From the NCBI RefSeq assembly GCF_003319115.1, contig NZ_QOHF01000018.1, positions 1 to 64,000 of the forward strand: 64,000 nucleotides of DNA, read 5' to 3'. Of the stretch, positions 1 through 10,277 are shown in pieces. The first letter of the stretch is position 1. Each line of letters opens with the position of its first letter. Under the pieces are notes generated by a model. It was not told the origin of the DNA and did not search any database. It saw only the letters and a program-made list of their open reading frames with translations. The position numbers and the translations under genes are program-made. This stretch comes from Geodermatophilus sp. TF02-6 (lineage in GTDB: Bacteria > Actinomycetota > Actinomycetes > Mycobacteriales > Geodermatophilaceae).

Positions 1-235
1 GGGGCACGGGTGGAGGCTCAGCGCATGTCGGGGACGGCAGCTGGCCGCGGGGTGGACCGGTCGCGGAGGCCCGCAGGGTCTCCCGATCGGGGCACGGGTG
101 GAGGCTCAGCGCATGTCGGGGACGGCAGCTGGCCGCGGGGTGGACCGGTCGCGGAGGCCCGCAGGGTCTCCCGATCGGGGCACGGGTGGAGGCTCAGCGC
201 ATGTCGGGGACGGCACCTGGCCGCGGTGTCGGCCG
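1..235. repeat. 88-bp tandem repeat, about 2.6 copies
   Basis: Units start at 1, 89 and 177. The first two are identical over 88 bp and the third diverges about 38 bp in. The array begins at or before the window edge, so the copy number is unknown. The third copy contains the stop codon (194-196, minus strand) of the glycine-betaine ATPase gene, so the last residues of that protein (VPDMR) are written by the repeat. The remaining copies lie downstream of the gene and encode nothing recognisable. Confidence 0.9.
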
Positions 236-1408
236 GTAGGCCGACGATGTGATCGAGCGGCGCAGGGTCGCGTGCAGCGCGCCCGGGGTGAGGACGCCGA
301 GGTAGCGGTCGCCGTCGAGCACCGCGACCCGGCCGGCGTCGGACTGCAGCATGGTCGACAGCGCCGTCCGCAAGTCGGCCTGCACCGGCACGGCGTCGGC
401 GGGGACGGCGGCCGAGGCGACCGTCCCGGGCCCCGCGGCCCGGTCCGCCGGCAGCCAGCCGACCGGCCGCCCGGCCCCGTCGAGCACCACCGCCCAGTGG
501 ACGCCGGCCCGGTCGAGCGCGGCTCCGGCGTCGGCCAGCCCGTCGGCCGGCCCGACCACCGGTGGCCGCTCCAGGACGGCGGGGTCGATCGCGGTGACGA
601 CCAGCCGCTTCAGGCCCCGGTCGGCGCCGACGAAGCCGGCCACCACGTCGTTGGCCGGCCGACCCAGCAGCTCGGCCGGGGGCGCGAACTGCTCCACGTG
701 GCCGCCGGTGCTCATCACCGCGATCCGGTCGCCCAGCCGGACGGCCTCCTCGATGTCGTGGGTGACGAACACGATGGTCTTGCGCACCGTCTCCTGCAGC
801 CGCAGGAACTCCGACTGCAGCCGCTCGCGCACCACCGGGTCGACGGCGGAGAACGGCTCGTCCATGAGCAGGACGGCGGGGTCGGCGGCCAGCGCCCGCG
901 CCACGCCGGCCCGCTGCCGCTGGCCACCGGAGAGCTGGGCGGGGTAGCGGTCGCCGTGGACGGCGGGGTCGAGGCCCACGGTCTCCAGCAGCTCGTCGAC
1001 CCGGTCGCGGGTGCGGCGGCGGTCCCAGCCGAGCAGGCGGGGGACGGTCGCCACGTTGGCCCGGACCGTCTGGTGCGGGAAGAGCCCCACGCTCTGGATG
1101 ACGTAGCCGATCCGGCGGCGCAGCCGGTCGGCGTCGACCCGGGTGACGTCCTCGCCGCCGATCAGGATCCGCCCGGTCGTCGGCTCGATGATCCGATTGA
1201 TCATCTTCATCGTCGTCGTCTTGCCGCAGCCCGACGGGCCCACCAGCACCGACAGCTCCCCGGCGGCGAACGTCAGGTCGAGCTCGGCCACGCCCACGGT
1301 GCCGTCGGGGTAGACCTTGCTGACCCCCTCCAGACGGATCTCCTGGGCGGCGCCAGCCCCGTCGGCGGCCGAGGCGGCCCCGGGCAGGGCGGTGGCAGTA
1401 GCGTCCAC
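194..1408 (-). CDS. opuCA: Glycine betaine/choline/proline ABC transporter ATP-binding protein
   Basis: Energises uptake of a quaternary-ammonium compatible solute. The ABC domain covers about residues 23-260: Walker A GPSGCGKTT at 57-65, signature LSGGQRQR, Walker B with LLMDEP. A C-terminal region with CBS-like repeats follows, as in OpuCA/ProV proteins. The GTG start at 1408 leaves about 22 extra residues before the ABC fold, so a later start is possible. It is divergent from the two permease genes with only 47 bp between them, whereas most opuC operons carry all genes in one direction. The last residues come from an 88-bp tandem repeat. Substrate is inferred from the family only. Confidence 0.9.
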   Translation of the reverse strand: MDATATALPGAASAADGAGAAQEIRLEGVSKVYPDGTVGVAELDLTFAAGELSVLVGPSGCGKTTTMKMINRIIEPTTGRILIGGEDVTRVDADRLRRRIGYVIQSVGLFPHQTVRANVATVPRLLGWDRRRTRDRVDELLETVGLDPAVHGDRYPAQLSGGQRQRAGVARALAADPAVLLMDEPFSAVDPVVRERLQSEFLRLQETVRKTIVFVTHDIEEAVRLGDRIAVMSTGGHVEQFAPPAELLGRPANDVVAGFVGADRGLKRLVVTAIDPAVLERPPVVGPADGLADAGAALDRAGVHWAVVLDGAGRPVGWLPADRAAGPGTVASAAVPADAVPVQADLRTALSTMLQSDAGRVAVLDGDRYLGVLTPGALHATLRRSITSSAYRPTPRPGAVPDMR

Positions 1409-1455
1409 GACGTGGCCTTCCTGGTACCCGCGCGCTGGGCGCGGCGAGCGACCCG

Positions 1456-2142
1456 GTGACCCGGGCCCTCGCGGCGGACGAGGCGCCGAACCCCTGGTTC
1501 AGCCCGTCGTACGTGTCCGACAACTGGCACACCATTGTGGGCTACCTGGGCCAGCACGTCAGGCTCACCGTCGGCGCGGTGCTGCTCGGCACGCTGATCG
1601 CCCTGCCGCTGGCGCTGCTGGCCCGGCGCACCCGGCTGCTGTCCGGGCCGGTGCTGGGCCTGTCCTCGGTGGTCTACACGATCCCGTCGCTGGCGATGTT
1701 CTCGTTCCTGGCGCCGGTCACCGGGCCGCTGTCGGCCACGACCGTGCTGGTCGGGCTCACCCTCTACACGCTGGTGATCCTGGTGCGGAACTTCCTGGCC
1801 GGGCTGCAGGGGGTGCCCGCCGACGTCCGCGAGGCGGCGCGCGGCATGGGGTACGGCCCGGCGCGGCTGTTCTGGCAGGTCGACCTGCCGCTCGCGCTGC
1901 CCGCCTTCATGGCCGGGCTGCGCATCGCCACCGTGTCGACCGTGGCCCTGGTGACCGTGGGCGTCATCACCGGCAACGGCGGGCTGGGGCAGCTGATCGT
2001 CGGCGGGTTCAACGCCAACTTCTACCGGGCCGAGATCGTCACCGGCGCGCTCGGCTGCGTGCTGCTGGCGCTGGTCGCCGACGTCCTGCTCGCCGGCGTC
2101 GAGCGGTTGCTCACCCCGTGGACCCGGGCGGTCCGGGCATGA
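1456..2142 (+). CDS. opuCB: Glycine betaine/choline ABC transporter permease (first)
   Basis: Integral membrane permease of the OpuC/ProW (BPD transporter) family, 228 aa, with five to six hydrophobic segments. The cytoplasmic coupling loop is visible as EAARGMGYGPARLFWQVDLP, about residues 133-152. The GTG start at 1456 faces the divergent ATPase gene. The stop overlaps the next permease start (ATGA at 2139-2142), so the two are translationally coupled and probably form a heterodimeric channel. Confidence 0.9.
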   Translation: MTRALAADEAPNPWFSPSYVSDNWHTIVGYLGQHVRLTVGAVLLGTLIALPLALLARRTRLLSGPVLGLSSVVYTIPSLAMFSFLAPVTGPLSATTVLVGLTLYTLVILVRNFLAGLQGVPADVREAARGMGYGPARLFWQVDLPLALPAFMAGLRIATVSTVALVTVGVITGNGGLGQLIVGGFNANFYRAEIVTGALGCVLLALVADVLLAGVERLLTPWTRAVRA

Positions 2143-2870
2143 GCGCCGTCGGCGACGCCGTGGTCTACCTCAACGACCCGTTCAACTGGACCCGCCCGGA
2201 CGGCATCCTCGACCTGCTGGTCGAGCACCTGGCGATCTCCGCCGCCGCCGTCCTGCTCGCCGCCGTCCTGGCCATCCCCGCCGGTGTCCTGCTGGGCCGC
2301 AGCGGCCGGGGCGGTGGGGCGATCGTGGTGCTGTCCAACGTCAGCCGGGCCGTGCCCACCCTGGCCCTGCTCACCGTCTTCGCCGTGACCCCGATCGGCT
2401 TCAGCGACACCGCGACCGTGCTCGCGCTCGCCGTGTTCGCCGTCCCGCCGATGCTCACCAACACCTCCGTCGGCTTCCGCGAGGTCGACCGGGACGTCGT
2501 CGAGGCCGCCCGGGCCATGGGGATGAGCCGCGGTCAGCTGCTGACCCGGGTCGAGACCCCGCTGGCGCTGCCCCTGGTGATGACCGGCATCCGGACGGCG
2601 GCGGTGCAGGTCGTGGCCACGGCGACGCTCGCGGCGCTGGTCGGCGGGGGAGGGCTGGGCCGGATCATCAACCTCGGCTTCGGGCAGCAGGACCTCGGCC
2701 AGATCCTCGCCGGCGCGGTCGTGGTGGCCGCGCTCGCCCTGCTCACCGAGCTGGTCCTGGTGCTGGTGTCCTGGGCGCTCACCCCGGGGCCGCGCCGCCT
2801 GCCGTTCCGCCCCGCCCGGCGCGGTCCGGCCGCGGAGCCGGAGCCGACGGCGGCCGGTGTGCCGCTGTGA
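2139..2870 (+). CDS. opuCD: Glycine betaine/choline ABC transporter permease (second)
   Basis: Second permease subunit, 243 aa. Same family as the upstream gene and overlapping it by 4 nt. The coupling loop reads EAARAMGMSRGQLLTRVETP. The C-terminal tail after the last membrane segment is Pro/Arg-rich. The ATG at 2139 is chosen because it gives the ATGA overlap; the open frame runs further upstream but that part is a shadow of the first permease gene. Confidence 0.9.
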   Translation: MSAVGDAVVYLNDPFNWTRPDGILDLLVEHLAISAAAVLLAAVLAIPAGVLLGRSGRGGGAIVVLSNVSRAVPTLALLTVFAVTPIGFSDTATVLALAVFAVPPMLTNTSVGFREVDRDVVEAARAMGMSRGQLLTRVETPLALPLVMTGIRTAAVQVVATATLAALVGGGGLGRIINLGFGQQDLGQILAGAVVVAALALLTELVLVLVSWALTPGPRRLPFRPARRGPAAEPEPTAAGVPL

Positions 2871-2898
2871 GGATCCGGCGTGCGGCTCGGGGGGTTCG

Positions 2899-2914
2899 GT
2901 AACAACCGGGCAAC
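2899..2914 (+). promoter_or_regulatory. GTAAC-n6-GCAAC direct half-boxes upstream of the solute-binding gene
   Basis: GTAAC (2899-2903), six bases, then GCAAC (2910-2914), in an otherwise C/G-rich leader. The spacing resembles actinobacterial GlnR a/b half-sites (GTNAC-n6-GAAAC), with one mismatch in the b half. It is a single a/b pair, so weak evidence of nitrogen control. Confidence 0.25.
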
Positions 2915-3030
2915 AGACGCCGTTCGGGCTTGGCCCCGGCCCCTCCCGCGGAGTTGCATGACCGACGCGGGGCTCCTCCCGCCAGACACGCGTCGCGGCC
3001 GCCGGCCGCACGGGACACAGAAGGCGGGCC

Positions 3031-4044
3031 ATGCGCAAGCGTCCACACGTCCTCGCCCCCCTCGCCCTCGCCGGGGTGCTGCTCACCGCGGCCGCCTGCG
3101 GGGAGTCCGGCTCCTCGGGCACCGGAGGCGGGTCGAGCGGTGCCAACGCCTCCGGCCAGGCCTGCGCCCCGGTCGCCGGCCAGCAGCTGGTGGTGCTGGA
3201 GGACGACCAGCACCTGCAGAACGCCGACAACGTCGTCCCCGCGGTCAACGCCGCCACCGCCCAGGCCGACCCGGCCCTGGTGCCGGCGCTGGACGCGGTC
3301 TCCGCGGCGCTGACCACCGACCAGCTCATCGACCTCAACAACGCGGTGGACGTGCAGCGGCGCAGCGCCACGGACGTCGCCGCCGGCTGGGTGCAGGAGA
3401 ACATCGACGCCGCGGATCTGCAGCGGGGCAGCGGGACGGTCGTCGTCGGCGGCGCGAACTTCACCGAGTCGACGATCCTGGCCAACGTCTACGCCGACGT
3501 GCTGGACGCCGCGGGCTTCGACGCCTCGGTCCGCGAGGTCGGCAACCGCGAGCTGTACCTGCCGGCGCTGATCTCCGGCTCGGAGATCCAGGTCTTCCCG
3601 GAGTACCTGGCCACCGTCACCGAGTTCATCAACCGCCAGGTCAACGGCGCCGAGGCCGAGCCGGTGGCCAGCGGGGACGTGCAGAGGACGCTGAGCGCGC
3701 TGAAGCCGTTGGCCGAGCAGGTCGGCCTCGTGTTCGGCGACCCCTCGGAGGCCGCCGACCAGAACGCCTTCGCCGTCACCCAGACCTTCGCAGAAGGGCT
3801 CGGGGTCAGCACGCTCTCGGAGCTGGCCGACGCCTGCGGCGACGGGTCGCTCGTCCTCGGTGGACCGGCCGAGTGCCCGACCCGCGACTACTGCCAGCTG
3901 GGCCTGGAGGAGACCTACGGCCTGAAGTTCGCCAGCTTCCGCGAGCTGGACAGCGGCGGGCCGTTGACCAAGTCCGCACTGCAGCAGGGAGAGGTCTCCA
4001 TCGGCCTGGTCTTCAGCTCGGACGGGGCGCTGGCCCAGCAGTGA
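3031..4044 (+). CDS. opuCC: Glycine betaine/choline ABC transporter substrate-binding lipoprotein
   Basis: Exported solute-binding lipoprotein, 337 aa. A signal peptide with basic MRKRP start is followed by a hydrophobic stretch and lipobox LTAAAC with Cys23 as the lipidated residue, then a Gly/Ser-rich linker. The mature part has the OpuAC/ProX type II periplasmic-binding features, e.g. VVVGGANFTES and PEYLATVTEF. It lies 160 bp downstream of the permeases on the same strand, so it may have its own promoter. It completes the transporter with the two permeases and the divergent ATPase. Confidence 0.9.
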   Translation: MRKRPHVLAPLALAGVLLTAAACGESGSSGTGGGSSGANASGQACAPVAGQQLVVLEDDQHLQNADNVVPAVNAATAQADPALVPALDAVSAALTTDQLIDLNNAVDVQRRSATDVAAGWVQENIDAADLQRGSGTVVVGGANFTESTILANVYADVLDAAGFDASVREVGNRELYLPALISGSEIQVFPEYLATVTEFINRQVNGAEAEPVASGDVQRTLSALKPLAEQVGLVFGDPSEAADQNAFAVTQTFAEGLGVSTLSELADACGDGSLVLGGPAECPTRDYCQLGLEETYGLKFASFRELDSGGPLTKSALQQGEVSIGLVFSSDGALAQQ

Positions 4045-4132
4045 CCGACCGGGCCCCGGACACCGCACCCCGGGCCCGGCGCGTGTCCCGGGTCTGCCCA
4101 CTCCACCGCGGAGTCGGCAACTCTCATAGCGT

Positions 4133-4138
4133 TACCCT
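4133..4138 (+). promoter_or_regulatory. Probable -10 element for a leaderless start
   Basis: TACCCT lies 6 nt before the GTG start at 4145, the spacing expected of leaderless actinobacterial transcripts. No convincing -35 box is visible. Confidence 0.35.
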
Positions 4139-4144
4139 GACCGG

Positions 4145-5206
4145 GTGCGGGGGGACGGGGGATCGGCGCACCGGCCCCACGCCGTCCACCGCCGGTCCTC
4201 AGCCCCGGCGTCCACGAGCCTGCGCACCGCCGGCCTGACCGCGGGCGCCGGCCTCGCCGCCGCGGCCACGGTCGTGGTCTTCGTCACCGAGGACCCGCAG
4301 GTGCTGCGGCTGGCGGTCCTGGCCGCGGCCTGGGCGTTCGTGCTCGCCGCGCTGGCCGCCTCCCGCCGGGGGAGCGCCGAGGAGCACGGCGGCGGGCCGG
4401 TCGTGGCTCGGCGTGAGCACGAGCTGCAGGCGGAGCACGACCTGCGGCGCGAGGCCGAGCGGGTGGTGCGCGGTCAGCTCGACGCGCTGCGTGCCGAGCT
4501 GACCGGGGTCGCCGAGCTGCGCCGGGAGCTGGCTCGGGTGACCGGACTGCGTGCCGACCTCGCCCAGCTGGGCGCCGAGGTGGGGCGGTTGCGGGCGGAG
4601 CTGGCCGAGCAGCCGTCCGGCGAGGTGCTCATCGAGCGGATCCTGCTGCGCACCCAGTCGACCCGGACCGGCGCGGCGACCGTCGAGACGTCGGCGAACC
4701 GGACGATCGAGCAGGCACCCGAGCTGACCGCCGCCGCCCCGGCCGTCCGGGTCGAGGACCTCATCGACGGGAGCGGGAGCAGCCGGCCCGCGGAGGTCCC
4801 CGCCGAGGTCCACGCCGAGCCCGTTGCCCGGCCGGCGCCCGGGCCCCCGTGGACGGCGGTCCTCTCCGCGCCGCCCCCAGACCGGCTGGTCGGGCGGTCG
4901 CCGGGGGAGCCGCCGGCCGGCACCGGCCCGCGCCGCCGCCGCACCGATGCCGCGCACCGGTCCGCCGACGCCCGGTCCGCCGAGCAGCCGACGGTGGAGC
5001 GGCCGCTCACCCAGCGGGATCGTCCGCCGGTTCCCGGGCCGCCGGAGCCGGTCGCGCCGGCGGGTCCTCCGGAGGAGGGCTCCTCTCGGCTGGCGCAGAT
5101 CCTCGCCGAGAACGGGGTCACCCCGTCGGCCGGCGGCCGCCGGCGGCGCCGCTACCGCGAGGACGACGAGGCCGACGACGTCCTCGCGCGGGTCCTCGGC
5201 CGCTGA
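4145..5206 (+). CDS. DUF6779-type membrane protein with coiled coil and disordered tail
   Basis: 353 aa; function unknown. Two membrane segments (about residues 28-45 and 52-68) are followed by an Arg/Glu/Leu-rich coiled coil (about 82-160, heptads such as LRAELTGVAELRRELARV). A long Pro/Arg-rich disordered region follows and the C-terminus is highly charged (RRRRRYREDDEADDVLARVLGR ending). The gene sits beside the Rossmann/DUF2520-panC-panD genes as Rv3604c does in mycobacteria, which is why I assign DUF6779. The GTG start follows a -10-like box by 6 nt, suggesting a leaderless message. Confidence 0.75.
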   Translation: MRGDGGSAHRPHAVHRRSSAPASTSLRTAGLTAGAGLAAAATVVVFVTEDPQVLRLAVLAAAWAFVLAALAASRRGSAEEHGGGPVVARREHELQAEHDLRREAERVVRGQLDALRAELTGVAELRRELARVTGLRADLAQLGAEVGRLRAELAEQPSGEVLIERILLRTQSTRTGAATVETSANRTIEQAPELTAAAPAVRVEDLIDGSGSSRPAEVPAEVHAEPVARPAPGPPWTAVLSAPPPDRLVGRSPGEPPAGTGPRRRRTDAAHRSADARSAEQPTVERPLTQRDRPPVPGPPEPVAPAGPPEEGSSRLAQILAENGVTPSAGGRRRRRYREDDEADDVLARVLGR

Positions 5207-5233
5207 AGAGAGGACCCTGCTGCCCCGCGCCGC

Positions 5234-5986
5234 TCACCCGGGGCCGCGGGCGAGCGCGCCGCCGTCGAGCACCAGCGTCTGGCCGGTGACCCAGCCCGCG
5301 CCGTCCCCGAGCAGGTAGGCCGCGGCCTCCCCGACGTCGGCGGGTTCACCGAGCCGGCCCACCGGGTACTGGGCCGCGGCCTCGGCCTCGCGGCCCTCGT
5401 AGAGCGCCCCGGCGAAGCGGGTCCGCACCACGGCCGGCGCCACCGCGTTGACCCGCACCGTCGGGCCCAGCTCGACGGCCAGCTGGGTGACCAGGTTGAC
5501 CAGGGCGGCCTTGCTCACCCCGTAGCCGCCGATCAGCGGGGAGGCCTTGAGCCCGGCGACCGAGGCGACCACCAGGACCGAGCCGCCGTGCTCGGCCATC
5601 CACGCCCGCCACGCCTCCTGCACCAGGCCGAGGGTGGACACGACGTTGGTGTCGAGGATCTTGCGGAAGCTGTCCAGCGAGAGCTCGACCATCGGGCCGT
5701 AGACGGGGTTGATGCCGACGTTGCCGACCAGCAGGTCGAGGCTGCCGAAGGTGTCGACGGCGGTGCGCACGGCCTCGGCCCGGTGTTCGGCGTCCCCGGC
5801 GTTCCCGGCCACGCCGACGGCGACCTCCGGGCCGCCCAGCGCGCTCACCGCCTCGGCCAGCGCGTCGGCCTTGCGGGCGGTGACGACGACCCGCGCGCCG
5901 CGGTCCACCAGGCTCCGCGCGATGGCCAGTCCGATGCCCCGGCTGGCGCCGGTGACCAGTGCGGTGCGTCCCTCGAAGCTGCCCAC
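5234..5986 (-). CDS. SDR-family NAD(P)-dependent oxidoreductase
   Basis: Classical short-chain dehydrogenase/reductase, 250 aa. Cofactor motif TGASRGIG near the N-terminus, NVGIN-type NAG motif mid-protein, and catalytic YGVSK (Tyr-x3-Lys). The C-terminal GWVTGQTLVLDGG is typical of 3-oxoacyl-ACP-reductase-like members. I take the GTG at 5986, because AGGAGGGG lies 4 nt upstream, instead of the ATG at 6019. It is convergent with the DUF6779 gene, with 27 bp between stops. Substrate cannot be told from sequence. Confidence 0.88.
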   Translation of the reverse strand: MGSFEGRTALVTGASRGIGLAIARSLVDRGARVVVTARKADALAEAVSALGGPEVAVGVAGNAGDAEHRAEAVRTAVDTFGSLDLLVGNVGINPVYGPMVELSLDSFRKILDTNVVSTLGLVQEAWRAWMAEHGGSVLVVASVAGLKASPLIGGYGVSKAALVNLVTQLAVELGPTVRVNAVAPAVVRTRFAGALYEGREAEAAAQYPVGRLGEPADVGEAAAYLLGDGAGWVTGQTLVLDGGALARGPG

Positions 5987-6249
5987 GCGTCCCCTCCTGC
6001 CGTCGTTCTGTCGCCGCACACCGTAGGCCGGCGCCGGGAGTGAGCCACGCCACAGGGTGCAGGCGTTGCACCCGCCGGAGGGCGGTCACACACTCGCCTT
6101 CGACGCGTGGTCCGCGTGGCACAGCACGGTCGCAGCGGCTCCCCGCGTCGGCACGACCCGCAGTACCGCAACACCCGACGGGCTCCAACGCCGGAGTCCG
6201 CGACCTGCGAGTCCGGTACCCGCGAGGGACTGGAACGAGAGGTGCGCCC

Positions 6250-7209
6250 ATGCCTGCCGCCCGCAGGACGCTCCGCGCTGCCGGTCTCGAGCCGGCGGCC
6301 ACCGCTCCCGCCCGCCTCCGCGTCGGCGTCGTCGGCGCCGGGCGCGTCGGCGCCGTCCTGGGCGCCGCCCTCGCCGCCGCCGGCCACGACGTGGTCGCCG
6401 CCGCGGGCCTGTCCGCGGCCTCGGCCGAACGCGCCGCCCGCCTGCTGCCCGGGGTCCCGCTGCTGCCCACCGACGAGGTGGTCGCCGCCGCCGACCTGGT
6501 CGTCCTGGCCGTGCCCGACGACACCCTCCCCGGCCTCGTCGCCGGCCTGGCCGAGACCGCCGGCTGGCGCGCCGGCCAGCTGGCCTTCCACACCTCGGGT
6601 GCGCACGGGCTGGCCGTGCTCGCCCCCGCCGCGCGGGCCGGCGTCCTGCCGCTGGCGCTGCACCCGGCCATGACCTTCACCGGCGCGCCCGAGGACACCG
6701 ACCGGCTCGCCGGCGCACCCTTCGGCGTCACCAGCGCCCCCGAGCACCGGGCGGTGGCCGAGACCCTGGTGCTGGAGATGGGCGGCGAGCCGTTCTTCGT
6801 CGCCGAGGCCGACCGGCGGCTCTACCACGCCGCCCTGGTCACCGGCGCCAACCACCTGGTCACGCTGGTTGCCGAGGCCGCCGACCTGCTGCGCACCGCG
6901 GGCGTCGTCGAGCCGGCCCGGGTGCTCGCCCCCCTGCTCACCGCCGCGCTGGACAACGGGCTGCGCCGCGGCGACCGCGGGCTCACCGGTCCGGTCAGCC
7001 GCGGGGACGTCGGCACCGTGCGCGACCACCTGCAGACCCTCACCGAGCGGGCCCCCGCCTCGGTCGCCGCCTACGTCGCGATGGCGCAGCGGACCACCGA
7101 GCGCGCGCTGGCCACCGGCCGGCTCAGGCGGCACGAGGGCGCTCCGCTGCTCGACCTGCTCGACGGCCACGGTCCGGGTTCCCTCGCGAGCGTGCGAGCG
7201 GAGGGCTGA
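6250..7209 (+). CDS. Rossmann-fold protein with DUF2520 domain
   Basis: 319 aa. The N-terminal NAD(P)-binding fold has GAGRVG (about residues 29-34). The DUF2520 part includes [14 protein letters not shown] and PFGVTSAP, which are characteristic of the Rv3603c family. It lies immediately upstream of panC. It resembles ketopantoate-reductase/6PGDH-type dehydrogenases in layout, so a role in pantoate formation is an attractive but unproven idea. The last residues ([10 protein letters not shown]) are encoded by a dispersed intergenic-type repeat. The ATG follows GAGAGG at good spacing. Confidence 0.85.
   Translation: MPAARRTLRAAGLEPAATAPARLRVGVVGAGRVGAVLGAALAAAGHDVVAAAGLSAASAERAARLLPGVPLLPTDEVVAAADLVVLAVPDDTLPGLVAGLAETAGWRAGQLAFHTSGAHGLAVLAPAARAGVLPLALHPAMTFTGAPEDTDRLAGAPFGVTSAPEHRAVAETLVLEMGGEPFFVAEADRRLYHAALVTGANHLVTLVAEAADLLRTAGVVEPARVLAPLLTAALDNGLRRGDRGLTGPVSRGDVGTVRDHLQTLTERAPASVAAYVAMAQRTTERALATGRLRRHEGAPLLDLLDGHGPGSLASVRAEG
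7176..7206. repeat. Dispersed 31-bp repeat, copy in the 3' end of the DUF2520 gene
   Basis: Identical over 31 bp to 8536-8566. The core CTCGCGAGCGTGCGAG is a near-palindrome. This copy is read as [10 protein letters not shown] at the C-terminus of the DUF2520 protein. Confidence 0.85.
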
Positions 7210-7237
7210 CCGTGGTCCTCCTACCGGCCGGCTCCCG

Positions 7238-8113
7238 GTGACCACCAGTACGGCGTCGTCTCCCCGCCCCACCGCCCCCGTCGTCGCGGAGACGGCTTCC
7301 GACCTGCACCGGCTGCGGGCGCAGCTGCCCGGCCCGGTCGCACTCGTCCCCACGATGGGCGCGCTGCACCGGGGGCACCGCACGCTGGTGCGCGCCGCCC
7401 GCGAGCGCGCCGGCAGCGTCGTCGTCTCGGTGTTCGTCAACCCGACCCAGTTCGGCCCCGGCGAGGACTACGACCGCTACCCCCGCACCTGGGACGCCGA
7501 CCTGGCCGCGCTGACCGAGGAGGACGTCGACGTCGTCTTCCACCCGCAGGTGGACGACGTCTACCCGCCCGGCGCGCTCGGCGTGACCGTGCACCCGGGT
7601 CCGCTCGGCGGCGTGCTCGAGGGCGCGGTCCGCCCCGGGCACTTCGCCGGCGTCCTCACCGTCGTCGCCAAGCTGTTCGGGCTCACCCGCCCCGACCTCG
7701 CCGTCTTCGGCGAGAAGGACTACCAGCAGCTCACCCTGATCCGGGCGATGGCCCGGGAGCTGGCGCTGCCCGTGGAGGTCGTCGGCGTGCCCACCGTCCG
7801 CGAGGACGACGGCCTGGCGCTGTCCTCCCGCAACCGCTACCTCAGCCCGCAGCAGCGGGCCGCTGCGGTCACGCTGCCGCGGGCGTTGCGGGCGGGTGCG
7901 GCGGCCGGGCCGCAGGGGGCCGACGCCGTCCTCGCCGCCGCGCGGGAGGTGCTCGCCACCGCCCCCGAGCTGGTGCCCGACTACCTCGAGCTCACCGACC
8001 CCGACCTCGGCCCGGCGCCGGTCGCCGGCCCCGCCCGCCTGCTGGTCGCCGCCCGCGCCGGCACCACCCGGCTGATCGACAACACGGGTCTGACCCTGGG
8101 AGCCCCCCGATGA
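7238..8113 (+). CDS. panC: Pantothenate synthetase
   Basis: Joins pantoate and beta-alanine using ATP, the last step of pantothenate synthesis. 291 aa. Class I nucleotidyl-transferase motifs: MGALHRGHR (HIGH-like), [15 protein letters not shown], and ALSSRNRYL near the KMSKS-equivalent. The GTG at 7238 is chosen for length and placement 28 nt after the DUF2520 gene. The stop overlaps panD by 4 nt (ATGA at 8110-8113), coupling the pathway's last step to its beta-alanine supply. Confidence 0.95.
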   Translation: MTTSTASSPRPTAPVVAETASDLHRLRAQLPGPVALVPTMGALHRGHRTLVRAARERAGSVVVSVFVNPTQFGPGEDYDRYPRTWDADLAALTEEDVDVVFHPQVDDVYPPGALGVTVHPGPLGGVLEGAVRPGHFAGVLTVVAKLFGLTRPDLAVFGEKDYQQLTLIRAMARELALPVEVVGVPTVREDDGLALSSRNRYLSPQQRAAAVTLPRALRAGAAAGPQGADAVLAAAREVLATAPELVPDYLELTDPDLGPAPVAGPARLLVAARAGTTRLIDNTGLTLGAPR

Positions 8114-8600
8114 TGCGCACCATGCTGACGAGCAAGATCCATCGGGCGACGGTCACCCAGGCCGACCTGCACTACGTGGGCTCGGTGACCATCGACGAGG
8201 ACCTGCTCGACGCCGCCGACCTGCTGCCCGGTGAACAGGTCGCGATCGTCGACGTCACCAACGGCGCCCGCCTGGAGACCTACGTCATCCCCGGCGAGCG
8301 GGGCAGCGGTGTGGTCGGCATCAACGGCGCCGCGGCGCACCTCGTCCACCCCGGCGACCTGGTCATCGTCATCGGCTACGGCGTGATGGACGAGACCGAG
8401 GCGAGGAGCCACCTGCCCAGGGTCGTGCACGTCGACGGCGCCAACCGCGTCGTCGCACTGGGCGGAGACCCCTCGGCCCCGGTGCCCGGCGCGACGGACC
8501 ACGTGCGGAGCCCGCTCGCGTTCCGGCCTCGTCCCGGGTTCCCTCGCGAGCGTGCGAGCGGAGGGCAGGACGAGGTCCTTCCGCTCGGCGTACCCGTTCG

Positions 8601-8604
<4 letters not shown>
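8110..8604 (+). CDS. panD: Aspartate 1-decarboxylase
   Basis: Pyruvoyl enzyme making beta-alanine from aspartate. 164 aa; the self-cleavage site is Gly24-Ser25 in HYVGSVTI, with [11 protein letters not shown] and NGAAAHLV as family motifs. Family members are usually about 125-140 aa. The extra C-terminal residues after about 145 (including [11 protein letters not shown]) are encoded by a dispersed repeat, so this tail is probably not functional. It overlaps panC (ATGA) and nadB (GTGA), consistent with one coupled operon. Confidence 0.95.
8536..8566. repeat. Dispersed 31-bp repeat, copy inside the panD 3' end
   Basis: Exact copy of 7176-7206, read here in a different frame ([11 protein letters not shown]) within the C-terminal extension of PanD. 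Confidence 0.85.

Positions 8605-10273
<1,669 letters not shown>

Positions 10274-10277
<4 letters not shown>

Noticed and set aside
2871-3030. Leader of the betaine-binding gene considered as a c-di-AMP (ydaO) riboswitch
   Set aside because: A c-di-AMP link would suit an osmolyte transporter in a genome with disA, but I could not lay out the expected paired helices and conserved core. A covariance-model search would decide.
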